Of a stretch of 50,680 bases of DNA, positions 39,301-44,842 are shown one piece after another; positions within the stretch are counted from its first letter, which is position 1; each line of letters starts with the position of its first letter. The DNA is from Salegentibacter sp. R32. GTDB taxonomy: Bacteria > Bacteroidota > Bacteroidia > Flavobacteriales > Flavobacteriaceae. Location: NCBI RefSeq assembly GCF_008692195.1, contig NZ_RXOM01000026.1:1-50680 (forward strand), given 5' to 3'. The translations under genes and the position numbers were made by a program. The notes under the pieces were generated by a model, which was given only the letters and a program-made list of their open reading frames with translations, was not told the DNA's origin and made no database searches.

Positions 39301-40475
39301 GTGACAATGAAAAGTCATTTCTTCAGTTAGAAACTTTAACTGTTGATAATGGAAACACAGTTTCAAGCCCAACTACCAACTGGCGTTACCAATATGATAA
39401 TCATTTAGGTTCTGCCTGCTTAGAATTAGATAAAAATGCAGCGGTAATTTCTTATGAAGAATATTACCCATTTGGGACAACTTCTTACCGATTAGGTAAA
39501 AACGAAAGCGAAGTAAAGTTAAAACGTTACCGATATTGTGGAAAAGAACGTGATGAGGAAACAGGATTTTACTACTACGGAGCTAGATATTATGCTGCTT
39601 GGATTGGAAGGTTTATTTCTGTCGATCCTTTAGCGGAGAAATTCCCACAACTTACCCCTTATAATTATGCGGGGAATAAGCCTATTACGCATAAGGATTT
39701 GGAAGGGTTGCAAGGGACAGGAGATAATGAAGGGGATGTGAATAAAAATAAAGAAAATTCAAAGAAAAGTAATATTCAGCCTAAAGATGAATATGAAGAA
39801 GCAATTTTGAATAAAAAAATTTCATTTACATCAAATTATGGTTGGGTAGATAATACTCATGCATTTACTGACACTAGTAGAAATGAACCATTTATTGGTG
39901 TTGAAAAACTTTGGGAACAACTAGAAAATGAACCCAGTTCTGAACAAATCTATTTAGGTTATTATTCCGTAAATTATAAGCAAGATATAGTAGTGGGGAA
40001 TTTATCAATTGGTATAGAAAGGCAGTATCTTGTTAAAGCCGGATTAAATCTCGAAGAAAGAAAATCAGTTGCTCTTGCAATTTTTCAAGATGTTTCAATG
40101 GCTTTTGAGCAAATGCAAGGCCTTCACCCAACTTCAGGGTCATCATTCGAACCAGCGGATTTACCATCAAATATGATAAGTTTTTATAGAACTGTAGAAG
40201 GTATGAGTAGAGATGAAATTGAAGCCGTTACGAAACCAGTCTCTCCTGAACAATCCCTTGAGGTATATAGAGCCTACCCTGGAACATTTACAGATAGTCG
40301 CTATAAAAATAAGAGTTTTCAACCCAAATATTTTGATTCGCCTTATACTTCAAGTAGTTTTGGTGTTCCTGATATTTTAAATACAATAAAACCTTTATCT
40401 ATTAAATCTTATAAAGATTTAGGTAAAGCAAAATTAATTTTTCTTGAACAAGATTTAATAAGATATAGAAATTAA
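33318..40475 (+). CDS. TcB-TcC fusion protein with RHS core and C-terminal toxin domain
   Basis: The 2385-aa protein combines the TcB and TcC parts that form the hollow cocoon enclosing the toxic enzyme. Residues about 40-340 are SpvB-like (GTASFSIPLPLSKARNKFQP, LSYNSGGGNSPFGMGWDVG). Integrin/FG-GAP-like DxxGDGxxD elements occur near 487, 544, 605 and 661, then the TcdB middle region, then RHS repeats (about 1400-2030). The RHS-associated core (about 2038-2135) includes GKERDEETGFYYYGARYYA, DPLAEKFPQLTPYNYAGNKP and KDLEGL, where self-cleavage is expected. The last roughly 245 residues are a variable toxin tip (FTSNYGWVDNTHAFTDTSR, later GSSFEPADLPSNMISFYRTV) that faintly recalls DUF4056; its activity is unknown. 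Four short palindrome-derived insertions are translated in frame near residues 932, 1022, 1185 and 1540. The candidate immunity lipoprotein starts 5 bp downstream. Confidence 0.9.
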   Translation: MEKQNNNLNQDQKASTASPANNTMQNNSSTSFTGSSAASSSTAVELPKGGGAIRSMGEKFSANPVTGTASFSIPLPLSKARNKFQPELSLSYNSGGGNSPFGMGWDVGIASITRKTSKGLPRYTPEDVFLLAGAEDLVPILNENGEVYKREESDAIVFRYRPRVEGLYNRIERWEDKNSGVSHWRVTDKENVTSVFGQTAQARIFDPSNQKNVFQWKIEKRFDALGNCIQFEYKRENQENINGQESWEGNRLVQGKSYNQLYVKRIFYGNSVMYPSASFETDNQWYFQLVFDYGEHPQENPTPVEENTWPVRKDPFSGYKAGFEIRTYRMCYRALLFHQFSEENEGNPFLVKSLELEYDENPIASQLTKVFKRGWREGTTETIPPLKFSYTQAQVNPMVQTLDAEEVKNLPAGIDGNQYRWIDLYGEGISGVITEQGEAWYYQPNEGNLNYYENHPAEETPVAQLKLGAVKRLNYHPVPGGPSNLQDIDGDGKPEMVIRQQGMQGIMEWPLKADQEEEPQVTKGYFRPFTGAPNFTEANPNVRFLDLTGDGLADMMITEQDKIQWIPYHNDPPGYDRPHDIANALEEENGSRVVFANAQQNIFLADMSGDGLSDLVRVENGALCYWPNLGYGRFGAKIMMGGVPTFDRSDLFDPQRIRLGDTDGSGTTDVIYLGATKTTYYLNQSGNSLADGVELELFPRMDNLQNVSLQDIFGNGTACLVWSSPEEKSKPFQVRYIDLMGQKPYLLEETDNSMGALRTYSYAPSTKFYLRDKREGNAWATKLPFPVQTLERVEVFEQITERRFVSRYAYHHGYFDPVEREFRGFGMVEQWDSETYDSFNLPALYEVGSNALEEESHTPPIYTKTWFHNGYYSKTTKLEEAYKKEYWKGDPEAWQLPSLVFSIEQYQELTPEEFREAHRAVKGSMLRQEIYESPLAPEGGTIEGGEEVGVPYQVVENSFFTECLQKKDINKHGIFRVYQREALSTHYERDSADPRIEHQLTLATDDYGNVLQAAKIGYPRREAPSGSPQGEGFGEQQRSYISVSEASFINKANSLDFYRIGAPQEQSLWEFRTSNPPYSVNSLPPWRPEHLKNVIDSAAIIPPEDNFSSGNEKQLQSQNASTYYSQDLSGELPLGEISAHGLPYRTYQLAFTEALINTIYNTDTTRIDVNELSNPLTESGYVKDPFDSAQDKWWVPSPRMVFNANTFYLPIEQHDAFGGITQLSYDAYHLLITQMEDPIGNTNSVSNDYWSLQPQQITDANGNRRAVKMDALNRVIALAVMGKAPDDPDYPGYEQGDSLAVPGTSFTYHLHAFEEEGKPASVTTVKRETHIHDPNANNETLTEVTYTDGLGVALQQRVQFGAEENGVMPVAVTGRQIKNNKDLVVVQYEPYLDSGLEYSENTPQEATKIKMTYDALNRLIRTDFDDGTFTKVEFNAWQQKEFDQNDTVLDSQWYIDRGSPDPSGDEPGPTYPEERTAWLAAQAYNTPRVLELDPLGRMFLRRNDNGSDGSPVYYDTRFVLSIKGNKQQMIDARGMTTEYRPPLAPPKGEDEDPVFNLIDNPDSGKTWFLHDVAGKPAYRWDARGYRQRMEYDEAQRPVGKWVQPPNETQELLKEKTLYGILADEARSHNLKGQVYQQFDQAGRQFFLDYDFKGNLKTEARQFAQVFDEVLDISIDIALEEEIYTTAYTYDALNRPTSKTTPDASTCTYTYAKNAMLQSQSVEVRDSGTTEQAINNIAYNAKGQRTDIYYANGSKTKYEYDKDTFRIIRILTTRNNGQEVLQDLNYIFDAVGNITQQQDDAQQTIYFSNQVVQPLSKYTYDSLYRLKKATGREQNGLTQPGASDCPIQTPVPDTETNACRNYTLNYDYDELGNILQIQHLAQNANWTREYFYPTNSNKLIGHTSGQTDYTYDEAGNMLSMPHLNNMVWDENNMLLEADLGGGGTAYYRYDSSGNRVRKVIVNGSVKKERLYVGEWELWQQSSSGTIQTERETLSISDNEKSFLQLETLTVDNGNTVSSPTTNWRYQYDNHLGSACLELDKNAAVISYEEYYPFGTTSYRLGKNESEVKLKRYRYCGKERDEETGFYYYGARYYAAWIGRFISVDPLAEKFPQLTPYNYAGNKPITHKDLEGLQGTGDNEGDVNKNKENSKKSNIQPKDEYEEAILNKKISFTSNYGWVDNTHAFTDTSRNEPFIGVEKLWEQLENEPSSEQIYLGYYSVNYKQDIVVGNLSIGIERQYLVKAGLNLEERKSVALAIFQDVSMAFEQMQGLHPTSGSSFEPADLPSNMISFYRTVEGMSRDEIEAVTKPVSPEQSLEVYRAYPGTFTDSRYKNKSFQPKYFDSPYTSSSFGVPDILNTIKPLSIKSYKDLGKAKLIFLEQDLIRYRN
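36114..36136 (+). repeat. In-frame GC-rich palindromic repeat in TcB-TcC, copy 1
   Basis: AGCCCCCTAGCCCCCGAAGG followed by GGG contains a 5-bp G/C stem around GAA and is translated as SPLAPEGG. Its C/G-run composition differs sharply from the flanking coding sequence and matches copies at 36384-36412 and 37937-37964. Confidence 0.75.
36384..36412 (+). repeat. In-frame GC-rich palindromic repeat in TcB-TcC, copy 2
   Basis: Starts GCCCCCTCCGGCTCCCCCCA and continues AGGGGAAGG; translated as APSGSPQGEG. Same unit type as copies 1 and 3. Confidence 0.75.
36870..36895 (+). repeat. In-frame CTTCGACTCTGCTCAGGA-type repeat in TcB-TcC
   Basis: CCCTTCGACTCTGCTCAGGA continues with CAAGTG and is translated as PFDSAQDKW. 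It resembles the CTCGACTCCACTCGACC fragment at about 33108-33126 and a kind of dispersed repeat known from Bacteroidota genomes. Confidence 0.55.
37937..37964 (+). repeat. In-frame GC-rich palindromic repeat in TcB-TcC, copy 3
   Basis: GGCCCCCTCTAGCTCCCCCC continues AAGGGGGAG, with a near-perfect CTCCCC/GGGGAG stem; translated as RPPLAPPKGED. The closest to the canonical form of the unit. Confidence 0.8.
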
Positions 40476-40479
40476 TAGT

Positions 40480-40899
40480 ATGAAAAAACTAAAGCGTTTT
40501 AATCTATTTTATGTTTTGATTTTTACCCTGCTTATTTCTTGTTTTTCTAATAAGTATGAATTAATTGGAAAAAAGAAAGTTAAGGGTAGCAAGAATTTAT
40601 ACGTAAAATTCTTTCAATTAGATGCATTTGAGCATATATCACCAATTGATTTTGAACTTTTAAATGAAAATGATTCTATTTTAATAAGAAAACAATATTT
40701 AACGGGAGATACACCAATGTTAGAAAGTGTTACTGAGTTTTCTCCATTTTTATATGATAGTATTTTCTATATCTGTTACCCATACCCAAAGGTTTATACT
40801 ATTCATCACCTTAATCCATCTAAATCAAACTTATCTAGAGATGAATTATTTAAAGTAATTAAAAAATATAATGATGATTTGATTGATAATGAAAAATAA
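40480..40899 (+). CDS. Small lipoprotein, candidate immunity protein for the TcC tip
   Basis: The 139-aa product starts with a lysine/arginine-rich signal (MKKLKRFNLFYVLIFTLLIS) that runs into a lipobox-like LLISC, so it is probably a lipoprotein anchored in a membrane facing the periplasm. The mature part is not recognised. It begins 5 bp after the TcB-TcC stop codon, the place where immunity genes of polymorphic RHS toxins are found. If this is an immunity protein, its location suggests the cognate tip acts in the periplasm or on the envelope. Confidence 0.5.
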   Translation: MKKLKRFNLFYVLIFTLLISCFSNKYELIGKKKVKGSKNLYVKFFQLDAFEHISPIDFELLNENDSILIRKQYLTGDTPMLESVTEFSPFLYDSIFYICYPYPKVYTIHHLNPSKSNLSRDELFKVIKKYNDDLIDNEK

Positions 40900-40946
40900 T
40901 TCAATTTGTTACTATAAGTTGCTGTTTTAGGATATAGCTAAAGTAA

Positions 40947-41930
40947 GGTGGAATCCAAAGAAAAATATTCTACGGAAAAGAAAGAGATGAGGAAACAGGA
41001 TTTTACTATTACGGAGCCAGATATTACGCCGCTTGGATTGGAAGGTTTATTTCTATAGACCCTTTAGCAGAAAAGTTCCCACAGCTTACCCCTTATAATT
41101 ATGCGGGGAACAAGCCTGTTACAGCCAAGGATTTGGAAGGGTTGCAAGGAACTGGAGATACACCTGTTACGGCATATCATAATACTTCGATAGAAGCAGG
41201 TGAAAAGATTCTTCGAGAAGGTTTCAAATCAGGAAATAGTAGATGGAATTATTTTATGACTAATGCTAGCGGAACTAAAGCAGGTAGTGAAGTTGCAAGA
41301 TTACCTCTACAATACGAAACATCTATAAATACTATTGGAGCACAAGAAATTAGTTATAACCAATGGAGAACTTTTTTTAATGAGGCTAAAATAGATTTAG
41401 GTCTTGAAGGAATAGAAAATATGAAATTGTCTAAAGAAGAAATACGGGCAGCGAATGCGATTAGAAATCAAAAAGCTATACAATTTATGAATCAAGCAGG
41501 TGGGGATATATTTGTAATTAAAGCTGAATCTGGTAGTAAATCTGCACAAAAATTTATTGTATTATCAGACAAAGCTGTTGAGGCTAGAGTTGAAATAAAA
41601 TCCATTCTAAGAGGTCAACAAGCTTTACTAGAACAAATGGAAAAAACAGTTTTAGCACAAACATCAAATATAAATAGCTCATTTTCAAGAGCTAGTTTAG
41701 GAAATAAGATGTTTAGATATGGAAGATTAGCTTTAAGGTTTGCAGGAGAAACATTATTAATAGAAGGAACCATACATGGTTTGAGACAAAAACATGAGTC
41801 TGCTATACACTATGTCCAGCGCAAAAGTTTAAATGGTCGTTCCCCTTTTGAAAATTGGATGACAGATACTTATACGGATGTAGGTCTTTATTACTGGTAT
41901 AAATATTCTATAGATTTAGATAAAAAATAA
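40947..41930 (+). CDS. Orphan RHS C-terminal cassette with ADP-ribosyltransferase-like toxin domain
   Basis: From about 40968 the frame repeats the RHS core of the main toxin (YGKERDEETGFYYYGARYYA, DPLAEKFPQLTPYNYAGNKP, VTAKDLEGLQGTGD). It then diverges into a roughly 260-aa domain starting TPVTAYHNTSIEAGEKILRE. The YHxTxxxxAxxILxxGF pattern is typical of the first strand-helix of several ADP-ribosyltransferase-type toxins, so such an activity is suggested. There is no normal start codon: the frame opens after a TAA at 40944-40946, and the first available start is TTG at 41133 inside the core. This is the usual form of a displaced, silent toxin tip that can replace the active one by recombination through the shared core. 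Confidence 0.7.
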   Translation, partial: GGIQRKIFYGKERDEETGFYYYGARYYAAWIGRFISIDPLAEKFPQLTPYNYAGNKPVTAKDLEGLQGTGDTPVTAYHNTSIEAGEKILREGFKSGNSRWNYFMTNASGTKAGSEVARLPLQYETSINTIGAQEISYNQWRTFFNEAKIDLGLEGIENMKLSKEEIRAANAIRNQKAIQFMNQAGGDIFVIKAESGSKSAQKFIVLSDKAVEARVEIKSILRGQQALLEQMEKTVLAQTSNINSSFSRASLGNKMFRYGRLALRFAGETLLIEGTIHGLRQKHESAIHYVQRKSLNGRSPFENWMTDTYTDVGLYYWYKYSIDLDKK

Positions 41931-41940
41931 AAATAAAAAA

Positions 41941-42336
41941 ATGAGAAATGAGAATTTAAAGTGCATTTACATACCAAAAAAGAATGATGATTGGGTCATA
42001 ATTATAACCGAGGAGAATGTTTATACTTTACGTTTAGGAGGTTTTAAACTTGAAAATGATGTAAATATAAATAATTCGAATTATAAGAGAATTGATTTTA
42101 AAAATAAAGGAAATACAAAAATTACAGAAATCTACACAGATGAAGAATGGGTATATTTAGTACTAGCAAATGGTCAAATAATTGCTCATGGTTGGGTTAA
42201 TGTTAATTTTTTTGGGGAAATGGAGTTAGGGGTGAAAATTCAAGATCGTTCCAATTATGAAAGTGATTTTTTTGATAATGATGATTTTGATAGTATAGAG
42301 TTGGGCCCTGATGGATGGTCAAAGATCAAAAATTAG
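41941..42336 (+). CDS. Candidate immunity protein for the orphan toxin cassette
   Basis: This 131-aa acidic protein has no signal peptide or membrane segment and is probably cytoplasmic. It contains alternating strands (NVYTLRLGGFKL, VYLVLANGQIIAHGW) and an acidic C-terminus (FFDNDDFDSIELGPDG), a composition common among immunity proteins. It starts 10 bp after the orphan tip. The toxin family it would neutralise is unverified. Confidence 0.5.
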   Translation: MRNENLKCIYIPKKNDDWVIIITEENVYTLRLGGFKLENDVNINNSNYKRIDFKNKGNTKITEIYTDEEWVYLVLANGQIIAHGWVNVNFFGEMELGVKIQDRSNYESDFFDNDDFDSIELGPDGWSKIKN

Positions 42337-42407
42337 TAATAACAAATACTTGAATGTAATATATAGTTTTTTATAATTTAATTTTTCAGTAATGATTGTT
42401 TAGTGTC

Positions 42408-42887
42408 AGATAAAAATGCAGCGGTAATTTCTTACGAAGAATATTACCCATTTGGGACAACTTCTTACCGATTAGGTAAAAACGAAAGCGAAGTAAAGTT
42501 AAAACGTTACCGGTATTGTGGAAAAGAACGTGATGCGGCCGAACGTTAAAAAAACAGCCAGTGGCTGTTTTTAGTGTAGGCGCGAGATTGGCGCGGTGGA
42601 AAGGATTTTACTATTACGGAGCTAAATATTATGCTGCTTGGATAGGAAGGTTTATAAGTATAGACCCTTTAGCAGAAAAGTTCCCACAGCTTACCCCTTA
42701 TAATTATGCGGGGAATAAACCCATTACGCATAAGGATTTGGAAGGTCTTCAAGGAACTGGGGGAGATGAAGGAAATGGTGATGATAACTCAAATAAGAAA
42801 GGCGATCCTACTATAGTAGGTTTTATCCAAAAAGCCATAAATAATTTACCTATAACTAAACTACTCTTTACTTGTAGTGCAGAGTAG
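42408..42887 (+). pseudogene. Second orphan RHS core, interrupted and truncated
   Basis: From 42408 the sequence copies the main RHS core almost base for base (AAVISYEEYYPFGTTSYRLG, then KRYRYCGKERD). At 42536 a 66-bp element interrupts it and the frame stops after RDAAER. The core resumes at 42602 (GFYYYGAKYYAAWIGRFISI), now behind a GTG inside the element, and continues through KDLEGLQGTGGD into only about 35 residues of a toxin tip (DPTIVGFIQKAINNLPITK). The tip ends at a hairpin repeat (42858-42890). It is a decayed cassette rather than a functional gene. Confidence 0.75.
42536..42601 (+). mobile_element. 66-bp hairpin element inserted in an RHS core copy
   Basis: Comparison with 39551-39563 shows that about 8 bp of the core was replaced by 66 bp. 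The insert contains CGGCCGAACGTT, a 10-bp stem AAAAACAGCC/GGCTGTTTTT around AGT (42550-42572), and GGCGCGAGATTGGCGCGG (42579-42596). No transposase is encoded. It resembles a REP- or MITE-like short element. Confidence 0.7.
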
Positions 42888-42890
42888 TTT
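42858..42890. repeat. Imperfect hairpin related to the one at window start
   Basis: AAACTACTCT pairs with AGAGTAGTTT (10 bp), with an inner TTAC/GTGC closing a TTGTA loop. The right arm (GTGCAGAGTAGTTTAGTG) matches 111-128 at all but one position. It lies between convergent genes and may serve as a terminator for both. Confidence 0.7.
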
Positions 42891-42912
42891 AGTGTTTTCA
42901 TATAAATAAAAT

Positions 42913-44001
42913 TTATTCAAAATAACTAAAGGTTTCCCCATTTTTAATCTGAAGTAAACTTTCGTAAATTAATTTAATCACATTTTCAACATCATCACGA
43001 TGAACCATTTCTACCGTGGTGTGCATATAGCGCAACGGAAGCGAAATTAAAGAAGAAGCCACTCCGCCATTGCTATACGCAAAAGCATCAGTATCGGTTC
43101 CTGTCATTCTACTCGCCGCTAAACGTTGAAAAGGAATATTGTTTTTCTCGGCTGTTCCAATAATCATATCCCGAAGGTTGTTTTGTACGGCAGGGGCGTA
43201 ACTAATCACCGGTCCGTCACCAATCTTGGTTTCTCCTTCTTTTTTCTTGTCAATCATTGGGGTAGTGGTATCGTGGCAAACATCGGTCACAATAGCTATA
43301 TTCGGTTGAATGCGTTGCGTAATCATTTCCGCACCGCGTAAGCCAATTTCTTCCTGTACTGAATTGGTAATATAAAGTCCGAAGTCTAATTCTTTACCGT
43401 TTTCTTTTAAAAGTCGGGCCACTTCAGCAATCATAAAACCACCCATCCGATTATCTAAAGCACGGCAAACAAATTTGTTTTCATTCAGTACAAAAAACTC
43501 ATCAGGGTAAGTGATCACACAACCTACATGAACGCCCAATTTTTCCACTTCTTCTTTAGAAGTACAGCCTACATCAATAGTAATATTTTCTAATTTCGGG
43601 TGTTCTTCATTGCTTTTATCTCGCGTATGAATGGCCGGCCAGCCAAACACACCTTTTACAATTCCGTTTTTGGTATGAATATTCACCCGTTTAGAAGCCG
43701 CGATCATATGGTCGCTACCCCCATTTCTAATCACGTGAATTAATCCGTTATCGGTAATATAGTTCACGTACCAAGAAATTTCATCGGCGTGACCTTCAAT
43801 AACCACTTTAAACTTAGCCTCGGGATTGATCACTCCGACTGCTGTTCCGTAAGTGTCGGTGATAAATTCATCTACATAAGGTTTTAGGTAATCCATCCAA
43901 AGTTTTTGTCCCTCACTTTCGTAGCCAGTTGGCGCGGCATTGTTAAGGTATTTTTCTAAAAACTTTAAAGATTTTTCGTTTAGGATACTATTTTTTGACA
44001 T
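42913..44001 (-). CDS. M42-family metallo-aminopeptidase
   Basis: The 362-aa product fits the M42 glutamyl/deblocking aminopeptidase family, cytosolic di-zinc enzymes that trim N-terminal residues from peptides. Metal and catalytic motifs are visible: GHADEI (70-75; first metal histidine and aspartate), CRALDNRMGG (bridging aspartate), NSVQEEIGLRGAE (catalytic glutamate and metal ligand), VTDVCHDT and MHTTVEMVHRDD (last metal histidine). It reads toward the RHS remnants and is separated from them by the hairpin at 42858-42890. It looks like an ordinary chromosomal gene and marks the right edge of the toxin region. Confidence 0.9.
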   Translation of the reverse strand: MSKNSILNEKSLKFLEKYLNNAAPTGYESEGQKLWMDYLKPYVDEFITDTYGTAVGVINPEAKFKVVIEGHADEISWYVNYITDNGLIHVIRNGGSDHMIAASKRVNIHTKNGIVKGVFGWPAIHTRDKSNEEHPKLENITIDVGCTSKEEVEKLGVHVGCVITYPDEFFVLNENKFVCRALDNRMGGFMIAEVARLLKENGKELDFGLYITNSVQEEIGLRGAEMITQRIQPNIAIVTDVCHDTTTPMIDKKKEGETKIGDGPVISYAPAVQNNLRDMIIGTAEKNNIPFQRLAASRMTGTDTDAFAYSNGGVASSLISLPLRYMHTTVEMVHRDDVENVIKLIYESLLQIKNGETFSYFE

Positions 44002-44061
44002 AATTTTATTTGAGAATTTCTACGAAAATAAGAATTCTTATTTATTTGAATAAAGAATGAT

Positions 44062-44069
44062 TAATTTTG
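44062..44069 (+). promoter_or_regulatory. Possible -7 element for the DUF4294 gene
   Basis: TAATTTTG matches TAnnTTTG and lies 46 bp before the TTG start codon. A TTTG at 44045-44048 could be the upstream box but the spacing is shorter than usual. The gap 44002-44114 holds the promoters of two divergent genes. Confidence 0.35.
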
Positions 44070-44114
44070 GAATGATTTTAGATTATCTATAGGCGAATTA
44101 TTGAATTACTAAGG

Positions 44115-44834
44115 TTGAAAAAAATCTTCTTCATACTATTTGTATTGTTTACCGGATGGTCTCAGGCCCAAATCCGCCATCAGTTAGTGAATTCAAAATC
44201 GGCTACAAAGACCAAAGAGTTTAAAAAGGAACAGGACTCCACATTTGTAGATTCTTCTAGCCAAAAGCAATTTATGGTGATTGATGATGAAGTCATGGAA
44301 GCCATAGATTTAGACGAGGTTTTTTTGGTTGGGCCCTTTAAATTTAAAAATAGGGAAGAGCGTAGGCGGTATTTAATCCTTCAGAAAAAAACCCGTCATG
44401 TTTGGCCTTATGCCATTTTAGCTTCGGAAAGATTAACAGAACTCAATGAAAGGCTAAATAAAATTGATTCAAAATCAAGAAAAAGAAAATATACCAAGAT
44501 GGTACAGAATTATATAGAAGAAGAATTTACCGAAGAGTTAAAAAAACTGACTAAAACGGAAGGACAAATTCTAGTGAAATTAATGTACCGCCAAACGGGA
44601 ACTACTACCTTTGATATTGTAAAAGAATTGAAAAGTGGTTGGCGTGCCTTTTGGTATAATACGACTGCAAGTCTTTTTAATATTTCTTTAAAGGAAGAGT
44701 TTAAACCTGATGAAGTAGAGGAAGATTTTTTAATAGAGCACATTCTCCGAAGAAATTTCCAGAAAAAACGTTTGGAAGAAAGGAAACCCGCCATCGAAAT
44801 AGATTTTCTACAAGCTGTTGAGAAATGGCAATAG
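44115..44834 (+). CDS. DUF4294-family secreted protein
   Basis: The 239-aa product starts with a signal peptide (KKIFFILFVLFTGWSQAQ) at a TTG codon; no ATG would keep the signal. The mature part has the features of DUF4294: VFLVGPFKFKNREERRRYLI, then KKTRHVWPYAILASERLTELNE, KLMYRQTGTTTFDIVKELKSGW and AFWYNTTASLFNISLK. This family is common in Bacteroidota and its function is not known; it is predicted periplasmic. It diverges from the M42 gene and converges on the OmpA-family gene, with 8 bp between the stop codons. Confidence 0.8.
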   Translation: MKKIFFILFVLFTGWSQAQIRHQLVNSKSATKTKEFKKEQDSTFVDSSSQKQFMVIDDEVMEAIDLDEVFLVGPFKFKNREERRRYLILQKKTRHVWPYAILASERLTELNERLNKIDSKSRKRKYTKMVQNYIEEEFTEELKKLTKTEGQILVKLMYRQTGTTTFDIVKELKSGWRAFWYNTTASLFNISLKEEFKPDEVEEDFLIEHILRRNFQKKRLEERKPAIEIDFLQAVEKWQ

Positions 44835-44842
44835 TTGTATAA

